Positions 18,487 through 25,548 of a stretch of 64,000 bases of DNA are shown piece by piece; within the stretch, counting starts at the first letter, position 1; every line of letters starts with the position of its first letter. The stretch is taken from NCBI GenBank assembly GCA_002591745.1, contig PDLQ01000004.1, positions 124,001 through 188,000 on the forward strand, given 5' to 3'. The position numbers were made by a program, and so were the translations under genes. This DNA comes from Lewinellaceae bacterium SD302 (lineage in GTDB: Bacteria; Bacteroidota; Bacteroidia; Chitinophagales; Saprospiraceae). The notes beneath the pieces were generated by a model. The model worked only from the letters and a program-made list of their open reading frames with translations. It searched no databases and was not told the origin of the DNA.

Positions 18487-18861
18487 ATGCAATCTCTACA
18501 CAAAAAGTGGCTGGCCTATGAAAAGGGTTTCTCGTTGGCCATGGACATCTTCCGAATCTCGAACAGTTTTCCAAAATGTGAAATCTATTCCTTGACGGAT
18601 CAAATTCGCAGGTCTTCCAGATCAGTTAATGCAAATCTGGCTGAAGCAGTCGGGAAACGTCGCTATCCAAAGCACTTCGTTGCAAAACTAACGGATGCCG
18701 GCTCCGAAAACTTCGAAACCCAAACGTGGCTGGACTTTGCAGTAGAGTGCAAATACATTTCCCCGGAAGCCTACCAGCAATTAACCAATCGTTCCGAAGA
18801 AGTAGGCAAACTAATTGCTTACATGATTCGCAACCCTTCTCAGTTCATCAAAGCGTACTAA
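18487..18861 (+). CDS. Four-helix-bundle protein, 23S rRNA IVP (S23) family
   Basis: A 124-residue helical protein of the family first known from intervening sequences in bacterial 23S rRNA genes and related to the Avd accessory protein of diversity-generating retroelements. Diagnostic features are the aromatic N-terminal helix (KKWLAYEKGFSLAMDIFRIS), KCEIYSLTDQIRRSSRSVNANLAEA with the conserved Q-I-R-R-S/A and N-x-A-E-A/G motif, and ETQTWLDFAVECKYIS. ATG at 18487 gives the family N-terminus. The molecular role of stand-alone members is unknown; IVP-family proteins are basic and thought to bind nucleic acid. It looks AT-richer than its neighbours, and its last codons and stop (GCGTACTAA) are themselves a word of the right-hand repeat array, so gene and arrays form one unit. 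Confidence 0.85.
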   Translation: MQSLHKKWLAYEKGFSLAMDIFRISNSFPKCEIYSLTDQIRRSSRSVNANLAEAVGKRRYPKHFVAKLTDAGSENFETQTWLDFAVECKYISPEAYQQLTNRSEEVGKLIAYMIRNPSQFIKAY

Positions 18862-18951
18862 TGCGAGGCACGAGCATACTAACGCTAAGGGCGTACTAAC
18901 ACCGCAGGTGTACTAAGGAGCTTGCTCCGTCCTAACGCAAAGCGCACTAAA
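18853..18951 (-). repeat. Right word array of the four-helix-bundle element
   Basis: Words end in TACTAA or a close variant: GCGTACTAA (which contains the gene's stop codon), GCGAGGCACGAGCATACTAA (18863-18882), CGCTAAGGGCGTACTAA, CACCGCAGGTGTACTAA, GGAGCTTGCTCCGTCCTAA and CGCAAAGCGCACTAA. Several inserts are perfect mini-palindromes (CACC-GGTG, GGAGC-GCTCC). The array is an inverted counterpart of 18314-18395 and ends 2 nt from the ffh stop codon. Confidence 0.85.
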
Positions 18952-18953
18952 TT

Positions 18954-20288
18954 CTACCTCCTCCGTCCAGCAGGTATTCCTCCTCCCATCATCGCCGGAT
19001 TCTTGCTCATTTTGTGCATCATCTTACGCATTTGATCGAACTGCTTGATGAAACGATTGACGTCGTCCATACCCTGACCGCAACCACGGGCAATCCGCTT
19101 CTTACGACTCAGGTTGAGGAGTTCCGGATTGGAGCGCTCTTTAGGTGTCATACTGAAAATAATGGCTTCCACCTTGTTGAAGGCCGTGTCGTCGATGTCC
19201 AGGTCCTTGGTCATCTTGCTCATGCCGGGGATCATGTTCAGCAGGCTCTTGATGTCACCCATTTTGCGGAGTTGGGCGAGCTGGCCAAGGAAGTCGTTGA
19301 AGTCGAATTTGTTCTTACGAATCTTCTTTTCGAGGCGCTTGGCTTCCTCTTCGTCGAACTGGTCCTGGGCACGCTCCACGAAGGAGATGATGTCACCCAT
19401 ACCCAGGATTCGCTGGGCCATACGTTCGGGGTGAAAGACATCCAGGGTGTCCATCCCTTCACCGGTAGAGACGAATTTAATGGGCTTACCCACAGTGTAC
19501 TTCACCGAAAGGGCGGCACCACCGCGAGTGTCACCGTCCAGTTTGGTCAGTACGACGCCGTCGTAGTTGATCCGCTCGTTGAAGGCCTTGGCGGTGTTCA
19601 CGGCATCCTGACCGGTCATGGAGTCCACTACGAAGAGTGTCTCATTTGGTGAGATCGCTTCTCTTACTTCGGCGATCTCCTGCATCATCGCTTCGTCGAC
19701 ACTCAGGCGGCCGGCCGTATCGACAATCACCACGTCGTACTTGTTGTCCTGGGCGTGGGCAATGGCGTTGAGGGCAATCTCTACCGGTTTCTTGTTTTCC
19801 GGTTCCTTGTAAATGCCCGCCCCTACCTGTTCGGAAAGCACCGTCAGCTGGTCAATGGCCGCCGGACGGTAAACGTCACAGGCGGTCAACAGCACTTTCA
19901 TGTTCTTTTTAGTCTTCAGGTGCAGGGCCAGTTTTCCGCTAAAGGTGGTCTTACCTGACCCCTGCAATCCGGCGATCAAAATCACGGCCGGGTCGCCCTT
20001 GGCGTTGATGCCTTCGGCCTGGCCCCCCATCAATTCGGTGAGCTGATCCCTGACGATTTTTACCATCAATTGGCCCGGTTTCACTGACTTGAGTACGTTA
20101 TCCGTACCCAGCGCCTTTTCCTTGACCTTATCGGTAAACTCCTTGGCGATCTTATAGTTAACGTCAGCCGCCACCAGCGCGCGCCGGATCTCCTTGATGG
20201 ATTGGGCTACGTTGATCTCAGTGATCTTGTTATCTCCCGTCAGGGTCTTGAAAGCGCCTTCGAGGCGATCGCTCAGGTTATCGAACAT
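18954..20288 (-). CDS. ffh: Signal recognition particle protein (SRP54)
   Basis: Ffh binds signal peptides and 4.5S RNA and delivers nascent membrane proteins to FtsY. The N domain (1-~95, four helices) leads into the SRP GTPase: P-loop GLQGSGKTT (about 107-115), TACDVYRPAA, VDTAGRL and TKLDGDTRGGAALS. The methionine-rich M domain (about 295-444: GMGDIISFVERAQ, RKMGDIKSLLNMIPGM, SMTPKERSNPELL, RKKRIARGCGQ) is complete and ends in a short basic tail. The length of 444 residues is normal. It converges on dnaG across the four-helix-bundle element. Upstream, TTTG and TATATTCG with an 18-nt spacer look like its promoter. Confidence 0.97.
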   Translation of the reverse strand: MFDNLSDRLEGAFKTLTGDNKITEINVAQSIKEIRRALVAADVNYKIAKEFTDKVKEKALGTDNVLKSVKPGQLMVKIVRDQLTELMGGQAEGINAKGDPAVILIAGLQGSGKTTFSGKLALHLKTKKNMKVLLTACDVYRPAAIDQLTVLSEQVGAGIYKEPENKKPVEIALNAIAHAQDNKYDVVIVDTAGRLSVDEAMMQEIAEVREAISPNETLFVVDSMTGQDAVNTAKAFNERINYDGVVLTKLDGDTRGGAALSVKYTVGKPIKFVSTGEGMDTLDVFHPERMAQRILGMGDIISFVERAQDQFDEEEAKRLEKKIRKNKFDFNDFLGQLAQLRKMGDIKSLLNMIPGMSKMTKDLDIDDTAFNKVEAIIFSMTPKERSNPELLNLSRKKRIARGCGQGMDDVNRFIKQFDQMRKMMHKMSKNPAMMGGGIPAGRRR

Positions 20289-20309
20289 AATTAGTGAAAT
20301 TTAAGGACG

Positions 20310-20341
20310 CGAATATACGGAGTTTTTATGGCTAGCAAAGT
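20310..20341 (-). promoter_or_regulatory. Candidate ffh promoter whose -33 box lies in the dispersed repeat
   Basis: Read leftward, TTTG (20336-20339) is followed after 18 nt by TATATTCG (20317-20310), close to the Bacteroidota TTTG / TAnnTTTG consensus, and the ATG is ~22 nt further on. The TTTG belongs to the dispersed 22-bp motif. Confidence 0.5.
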
Positions 20342-20402
20342 AGCAATGCCGGGCTTTTGCCTTAGGTTGATCAAATCAGCCCTGCTACTTTGATAGCCAA
20401 AA
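20325..20402. repeat. Inverted pair of the dispersed CAAAGTAGC motif (REPIN-like hairpin)
   Basis: TATGGCTAG then CAAAGTAGCAATG (20328-20348) faces CCTGCTACTTTGATAGCC then AAAA (20381-20402). The arms can pair over about 19 bp (GGCTAGCAAAGTAGCA with TGCTACTTTGATAGCC, one mismatch) around a ~33-nt loop. This is the tightest of three inverted pairs in the window. Confidence 0.85.
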
Positions 20403-20658
20403 TCCGACCAATACCTGGCTTATTCCCTTGAGTCGAGGCCATTAAGGACGCTTTAATCCACCAGCTACTGCCATTTATGTGCTAAATGCCCGAAATAAGC
20501 ACACTTACGCTTGTTAAAATTCAAGATGTGATTATATTTAGGAACTTCATTTCCCCCACGCCAAGCTTTTCCCTGAACAGTAACACCGAAATTGTCTTCC
20601 TCGCGAGGACAACGATCCAACTATTTTGGAAATATATCACTAAACCACACCTATTCAT
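20403..20658. promoter_or_regulatory. Intergenic region with candidate promoter for the OmpA operon
   Basis: Non-coding. TTG (20511-20513), a 19-nt spacer and TATATTTA (20533-20540) fit a Bacteroidota housekeeping promoter with a ~110-nt leader before the ATG at 20659. Nothing else is recognised; the inverted repeat pair lies just to the left. Confidence 0.45.
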
Positions 20659-21510
20659 ATGAGTACGTTCTTAAAAGCCATACTGTTCGTGGTAGCGTGG
20701 CTGGTTTTCGCGTTTGCGACCTTTACCTTTTGCATCGAGCCGGAGTGCTGCGGTGTACGGGGTGACGGAATCGTGGATGAGGAAATCATCGACCCACCTC
20801 CAGCAGTAAGCAATGATTACGCCATCGTATCCCGCCTCAACGACCAAGAGGTTCTGGATGGCGCCCTTTGGCCCGCTCTACGCGATCAATTACTAGGGGA
20901 ATATCGCGAGAATCCTGACCAAGAGTTAGACATCTATGGCCACTACTACGCCGGCGAGCCCGCTCCCGAAGGATTCGAAAATATGGGTTTCTATCGAGCC
21001 GAGGAGATTAAAAAGCTCTTGGTGCCGGACATTCCAGCCGATAAGATCGTAACGTTATCGCGCCGACTGGATACCGCAAAGCCCGGTGCTGATGAGCTAT
21101 GGGTTGCCGGTACGTTCAACTGGCAGGAAGTCGATGGAGGCGGTGGCGGACCTGCTCCGATCATCGAATTGGATAGCAATGAAATTATCATCCGCTTCCC
21201 CTTCGACGCCGATACCAAGCAAGTGGCCCCCGCCGTAGACAGCTACCTGGGCAAACTGGCCGAGCGTCTGAAACTAACGGATGAAAACGTAAGCATCACC
21301 GGTCACACCGACAATGTGGATACGGATGCTTACAATCTGAGGCTCGGCCAAAGGCGAGCGGATTTTGTACGCGATATTCTGGTCCGCAAAGGTGCACCGG
21401 CCGATCGCATCACAACGAAATCCGACGGAGAGTCCAATCCTACGGCCACCAACGGAACTTCCGCGGGTCGTCAGTTGAATCGCCGTGCAGTCGTTAGACT
21501 TAACGAGTAG
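20659..21510 (+). CDS. OmpA-family peptidoglycan-binding protein
   Basis: A 283-residue protein with an N-terminal hydrophobic segment (about 6-24), a short variable middle region with a LWPALRDQLLGEYRENPDQELDIYGHYY block, a glycine linker (DGGGGG) and a C-terminal OmpA domain (about 168-283: IIRFPFDADTKQVAP, VSITGHTDNVDTDAYNLRLGQRRADFVRDILV, ESNPTATNGTSAGRQLNRRAVV). The D and R residues for diaminopimelate binding (TDN and NRR) are present, so it should tether an envelope complex to peptidoglycan. The middle region (residues ~60-150) resembles a second, degenerate OmpA-like fold. It is followed after 41 bp by a coiled-coil/HhH membrane protein. Confidence 0.85.
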   Translation: MSTFLKAILFVVAWLVFAFATFTFCIEPECCGVRGDGIVDEEIIDPPPAVSNDYAIVSRLNDQEVLDGALWPALRDQLLGEYRENPDQELDIYGHYYAGEPAPEGFENMGFYRAEEIKKLLVPDIPADKIVTLSRRLDTAKPGADELWVAGTFNWQEVDGGGGGPAPIIELDSNEIIIRFPFDADTKQVAPAVDSYLGKLAERLKLTDENVSITGHTDNVDTDAYNLRLGQRRADFVRDILVRKGAPADRITTKSDGESNPTATNGTSAGRQLNRRAVVRLNE

Positions 21511-21551
21511 CAGTAACCACATCGAATCACATTATTTAAGATACATATATT

Positions 21552-22532
21552 ATGAACCATATTTTGTTACATACCAGTTTGCTGGGCGATACCCCCTGTT
21601 GGTGGTGGTGGATCTGGAGTCTCGGCGCAATGATCCTGGGTTGCCTGATCTGCCGTTTCCTTTTCGGCGGAAAAGACCGGACCGAGGAAATTGAAGAACT
21701 GAAAGCAGAACGCGATCGCTACCACAGCTCGGCAACGAAGTGGGAGACGGATTATAAGTCACTGAAGTACCAACTGGAAGAAGCCCAGAAAAACGAGGCT
21801 GATTTGCGGGCCGCCCTCCAACGCTGTGAGGCTGACCGCCAAACCATTCAATACCAACTGGATACCGCCGCGGCGGGTGCAGGACTGGGCATTGCTGCCG
21901 GCCTGGACGGCGATGACAAGAGCGTTGATGCTGATGGAGGTTTCGGTGGGCTATTCACCAACGACAATCTACAGATCATCGAAGGTGTTGGTCCAAAGAT
22001 CGAAGGTGTACTCCACGACGCCGGCTACAAGACCTGGACCGAGTTGGCTGCCGCTGACGTAGACGCCTTGCGCGGCGTACTGGCCGCCGCAGGAAGTCGC
22101 TACAAACTGGCAGATCCCACCAGCTGGCCTCACCAGGCAAGCCTGGCCGCAGCGGGTAACTGGGATGAGCTGATCCGCTACCAGAAATTCACCGACGGAG
22201 GCCGGGAAACTACCGGCGATTTTGCGACTCCTTCCAAGTTCGAAAAACTGGCCGCCAAGAAAATGGGCTTCTCCAGCACAAACCCGAACGACCTGAAAGT
22301 CGTGGAAGGTATCGGACCGAAGATCGAAGGCTTGTTTAAAGATGCCGGTGTCAACACCTGGTCTGAACTAGCCGCAACCAGTACCGAACGGATGCAAGAG
22401 ATTCTGACTGCTGCCGGAGACCGCTACCGCCTGGCCAACCCGGCTACCTGGGCCCAACAGGCTCAGCTGGCCGCCAGTGGCGAATGGGAGAAACTGAGCG
22501 CCTTGCAGGCTCAACTACGTGGCGGGAACTAA
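21552..22532 (+). CDS. Membrane-anchored coiled-coil protein with two helix-hairpin-helix domains
   Basis: A 326-residue protein. A tryptophan-rich start (CWWWWIWSLGAMILGCLICRFLF, about 16-38) forms one membrane anchor. A coiled coil follows (about 42-105, EEIEELKAERDRYHSS and SLKYQLEEAQKNEADLRAALQRCEADRQ). Two ~85-residue HhH repeats then appear: LQIIEGVGPKIEGVLHDAGYKTWTEL (about 140-165) and LKVVEGIGPKIEGLFKDAGVNTWSEL (about 250-275), each followed by A-G-x-R-Y-(K/R)-L-A-(D/N)-P-x-(S/T)-W. Such HhH modules usually bind DNA non-specifically or act as protein-protein modules; membrane anchoring makes the latter attractive. No enzymatic motif is seen. It is co-directional with the OmpA gene and ends at a clear terminator. 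Confidence 0.8.
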   Translation: MNHILLHTSLLGDTPCWWWWIWSLGAMILGCLICRFLFGGKDRTEEIEELKAERDRYHSSATKWETDYKSLKYQLEEAQKNEADLRAALQRCEADRQTIQYQLDTAAAGAGLGIAAGLDGDDKSVDADGGFGGLFTNDNLQIIEGVGPKIEGVLHDAGYKTWTELAAADVDALRGVLAAAGSRYKLADPTSWPHQASLAAAGNWDELIRYQKFTDGGRETTGDFATPSKFEKLAAKKMGFSSTNPNDLKVVEGIGPKIEGLFKDAGVNTWSELAATSTERMQEILTAAGDRYRLANPATWAQQAQLAASGEWEKLSALQAQLRGGN

Positions 22533-22569
22533 ATTTCCTCTCGAAAATACCTGATAGAGTCCCAGAGGA

Positions 22570-22596
22570 GGGCGGCCGCTTGCGGTCGCCCTTTCT
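22570..22596 (+). terminator. Rho-independent terminator
   Basis: GGGCGGCCGC, a short TTG loop and CGGTCGCCC form a GC-rich stem followed by TTTCTT, downstream of the OmpA/HhH operon. Confidence 0.8.
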
Positions 22597-22671
22597 TAAT
22601 GTTGCATCCTGGTGGTTAAGTACCGGACGCATTTAACACGAGTTACGTTAACTTACCACCAAAATTGAAGT

Positions 22672-23952
22672 ATGCGTTTACTCTGTCTTACCATTTTCGC
22701 AATACTTGTAAGTGGACTTACTGCCCAAAAAACTTACCTGGAATGCGGTCGCCTCATCACCGCCACTAACGACGAGGTGCTTACCGAACAGACCATCGTG
22801 GTAGAAGATGGCATGATCCTGGAAATTCTAAGCGGTTACCCACGCCTGGCTGAGGGTAGTGAAGTGATCGATTTGCGTGACCGGACGGTGATGCCGGGGT
22901 TGATCGACCTGCACGTACACATTGAAAGTCAAAGTAGCAAAACCCGTTACCTGGAGCGCTTCACAATGGATCCTGCTGACGTAGCGCTTAGAGCTACCAC
23001 CTACTGCGATAAAACCCTGCAAGCCGGCTTTACCACGGTACGTGACCTAGGAGGCAGTGGGGTGAACGTGAGCTTGCGCAACGCCATCTCCGCCGGTCAC
23101 ATCCCCGGCCCACGGATCGTTACTGCTGAAAAAGCTATCGGTACCACCGGTGGCCACGCGGACCCGACGAACGGCCAGCGCAGTGACTTAATGGGCGACC
23201 CCGGCCCCAACGAAGGAGTGATCAACGGTCCGGAAGATGCTTACGCAGCCGTACGGGCCCGCTACAAAAAAGGCGCCGATTGTATTAAGATCACCGCTAC
23301 CGGGGGCGTATTGAGCGTAGCCAAGGATGGCTCCGGGCCCCAGTTTACCCAGGAAGAAGCCAACGCCATTGTAGCCGCTGCCAACGACTATGGCATGACC
23401 ACCGCGGCGCACGCTCACGGAGCGGAAGGTATGAAACGGGCGGTCATTGCCGGAATCACTACCATTGAACACGGAACATTGATGAACAAGGAAGTGATGG
23501 ACCTGATGATTGAAAATGGAACCTACTACGTGCCGACCATCAGCGCCGGCAAGTTTGTGGCAGAGAAGGCCAGGCAACCCGGCTTCTACCCAGCCATCAT
23601 TGTGCCCAAGGCCTTATCAATTGGTGCACAGATCCAGAACACTTTCAAAAAAGCTTACGCTTATGGTGTGCCGATCGCCTTTGGCACGGATACTGGCGTG
23701 AGCTACCACGGCGACAACGCCCGGGAGTTCGAATTCATGGTGGAAGCCGGGATGCCGGAGATTGCCAGCATACGCAGTGCCACCGAAGTAGCGGCCAAAG
23801 TGCTACGTCTCGATGAACAGATCGGTACGATCAAAGCCGGTTTAAGAGCCGATATCATCGCCGTACCAGGAAATCCGACCGAAGACATCAAACTGATGAC
23901 CCAAGTGAATTTCGTTATGAAAGACGGTAAGGTCTACCGCCATGATCAATAG
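22672..23952 (+). CDS. Secreted amidohydrolase (imidazolonepropionase/prolidase-like)
   Basis: A 426-residue metal-dependent hydrolase of the amidohydrolase superfamily with an N-terminal signal peptide (1-18, GLTAQ), so it acts in the periplasm. Metal ligands are visible: HVH at 81-83, the lysine in CIKITATGG for carbamylation, HAHG and EHGT for the two later histidines, and GTDTG for the catalytic aspartate. Closest in pattern to the group of Xaa-Pro dipeptidases and Sgx9260-like carboxypeptidases, which often hydrolyse small acyl-amino-acid or dipeptide bonds; the substrate is not predictable here. It is followed 5 bp downstream by an alpha/beta hydrolase gene, so the two are probably an operon. 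Confidence 0.88.
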   Translation: MRLLCLTIFAILVSGLTAQKTYLECGRLITATNDEVLTEQTIVVEDGMILEILSGYPRLAEGSEVIDLRDRTVMPGLIDLHVHIESQSSKTRYLERFTMDPADVALRATTYCDKTLQAGFTTVRDLGGSGVNVSLRNAISAGHIPGPRIVTAEKAIGTTGGHADPTNGQRSDLMGDPGPNEGVINGPEDAYAAVRARYKKGADCIKITATGGVLSVAKDGSGPQFTQEEANAIVAAANDYGMTTAAHAHGAEGMKRAVIAGITTIEHGTLMNKEVMDLMIENGTYYVPTISAGKFVAEKARQPGFYPAIIVPKALSIGAQIQNTFKKAYAYGVPIAFGTDTGVSYHGDNAREFEFMVEAGMPEIASIRSATEVAAKVLRLDEQIGTIKAGLRADIIAVPGNPTEDIKLMTQVNFVMKDGKVYRHDQ

Positions 23953-23957
23953 CTCCG

Positions 23958-24920
23958 ATGCCGATAATTGATAGTACTTACGAACCCAACCGGCTCTGGT
24001 TCCGAAATGCTCACCTCAATACCATAACGCCTGCCCTATGGCGAAACGTCAGCGATAGCCAGTATCAGCGAGAAGTGTTGGAGATCGACGACGGTGATTT
24101 CCTCGACCTCGATTGGCAAAGGTCGGGTAAGGGCCAACGTAAAGCAGTTATCGTCCTCCACGGATTGGAGGGTAGTGCAGACCGCCCCTACGTACGCGGT
24201 ACTTGCCGTTACTTCTCCGTGCGGGGCTGGGATGCCTTGGCACTCAACCAACGCACTTGCGGTGGGCGTATGAACCGATTGCCTCGCGCCTACCACATGG
24301 GCACTACTGATGACCTGAAACGGGTGGTGGACCACCTGGTTAGCCTGGGCTATCAAAAAATCGGACTCGTCGGTTTTAGTATGGGAGGTAATCACGTTAT
24401 GAAATACCTGGGTGAGAATGGCGCAAAAGTACCCGCACAACTCATTGGCGGTGTCGCTTTCTCGGTACCCTGCCACATCGCTTCTGCCAATGTGGAAATC
24501 GATAAATGGTACAACCGCCCATACCTCAGCCGTTTTTTGAAGGGATTGGTCGGGAAGATCGCCGAAAAGCATAAAACCTGGCCGGAGCGCTTTGACCTGA
24601 GCGGACCGATGCCCAAAACATTCAGCGCCTTCGATGACCGTTATACTGGCCCTCTCCACGGATTTAGCGGAGCCGAGGAGTACTGGGATAAATGCAGCAG
24701 CCGGCAATTCATACCCGCGATCGACCGACCCTGCCTGCTGGTCAATGCCCTGGATGATACTTTCCTGAGCGAACAATGCTACCCCCGCGAAGAAGCAAGG
24801 GATATGGATCAATTCTTCCTGGAAACTCCCCGGTACGGAGGTCACGTAGGCTTCGCCGGGCCCGCCGGAGGAGATTATTGGTCGGAGCGGCGGGCGTTTG
24901 AATTTATAAACGGACTCTGA
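23958..24920 (+). CDS. Alpha/beta hydrolase, YheT-like
   Basis: A 320-residue cytoplasmic hydrolase of the YheT/ABHD1-3 group. Visible features are the oxyanion-type HGLEGS (about 67-72), NQRTCGG (about 97-103), the nucleophile elbow GFSMGG with serine near residue 141, a late aspartate (LVNALDDTFLS, about 262) and the histidine in RYGGHVGFAG (about 295). Family members are esterases or putative carboxylesterases of poorly known substrate. Start ATG at 23958 lies 5 bp after the amidohydrolase stop, indicating coupled expression. A very strong hairpin ends the operon. Confidence 0.88.
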   Translation: MPIIDSTYEPNRLWFRNAHLNTITPALWRNVSDSQYQREVLEIDDGDFLDLDWQRSGKGQRKAVIVLHGLEGSADRPYVRGTCRYFSVRGWDALALNQRTCGGRMNRLPRAYHMGTTDDLKRVVDHLVSLGYQKIGLVGFSMGGNHVMKYLGENGAKVPAQLIGGVAFSVPCHIASANVEIDKWYNRPYLSRFLKGLVGKIAEKHKTWPERFDLSGPMPKTFSAFDDRYTGPLHGFSGAEEYWDKCSSRQFIPAIDRPCLLVNALDDTFLSEQCYPREEARDMDQFFLETPRYGGHVGFAGPAGGDYWSERRAFEFINGL

Positions 24921-24928
24921 CCAACATT

Positions 24929-24981
24929 CCTAAACTGAACGAGGGGATGCAACACCGTTGCATCCCCTCGTTCAGTTTAGG
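24929..24981. terminator. Bidirectional terminator with a perfect 25-bp stem
   Basis: Positions 24929-24953 and 24957-24981 are exact inverted copies around a 3-nt ACC loop, from CCTAAACTGAACGAGGGG to its complement. The hairpin separates the converging hydrolase gene and the DUF2795 gene. The length and perfection exceed a usual terminator. Confidence 0.8.
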
Positions 24982-24992
24982 GTGGATATCCG

Positions 24993-25214
24993 TTAGTATT
25001 CATCCTCATTGAATAGGAAATCATCTTTGCGGGGGTAATCCGGCCAGATATCTTCGATGCCTTCGTAGGCCTCGCCTTCGTCTTCCATCGCCTGAAGGTT
25101 TTCAATAACTTCCAGGGGGGTACCCGAGCGAATCGAGTAGTCGATTAACTCATCACGAGTAGCGGGCCAGGGCGCGTCTTCCAGGTGTTGGGCAAGTTCA
25201 AGTGTCCAGTACAT
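24993..25214 (-). CDS. DUF2795 family small protein
   Basis: A 73-residue acidic protein with the DUF2795 signature: LAQHLEDAPWPATRDELIDYSIRSGTPLEVIENLQAME, a compact helical fold with a P-A-T-(R/K)-(D/E)-E-L motif. The C-terminus is Asp/Glu/Tyr rich. Family members occur widely in Bacteroidota and Actinobacteria; their function is not established. The gene stands alone on the minus strand, ending at the strong hairpin it shares with its neighbour. Confidence 0.85.
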   Translation of the reverse strand: MYWTLELAQHLEDAPWPATRDELIDYSIRSGTPLEVIENLQAMEDEGEAYEGIEDIWPDYPRKDDFLFNEDEY

Positions 25215-25548
25215 AAGTAGCAGTCTTCATTTTGTTGGTCATAGCCGTTCCGGATGAGCCCGGTATTGGCTGCTTAGGAATGCCGATTTAGTAAGTGTCC
25301 TGATTGAAACGCCGCTATCGTGGAGTTGAACGACTGACTGGAAACCGGGCCTAGCCATAGCTAAGTGACGTTTTCAGGCGGGAAGTTCAGCGCCGCGAGA
25401 GCAAGTTGCAGATCGGACGCTGGTTAAATCGACGTCCCTTATAATTAAATATGCGTCAGGGTAGCAAATTGTTTGCTTCCTTCCAAGCCGCAAAACTAAT
25501 AATTAACGGCAGATGAACAAGTGAAGTGGGCAAGTGATTGAAAAACAA
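25215..25548. other. Intergenic region
   Basis: About 330 bp between two leftward genes, presumably holding the DUF2795 promoter. No gene, hairpin or repeat member was recognised. Confidence 0.5.

Noticed and set aside
18314-18951. CRISPR array
   Set aside because: Words are 17-21 bp, joined without uniform spacers, palindromic, and arranged in inverted halves; no cas genes are nearby.
22921-22942. GTCAAAGTAGCAA in the amidohydrolase gene as another copy of the dispersed motif
   Set aside because: Only ~13 nt match and the coding context (SQSSK) can account for it, so it was not counted as a full copy.
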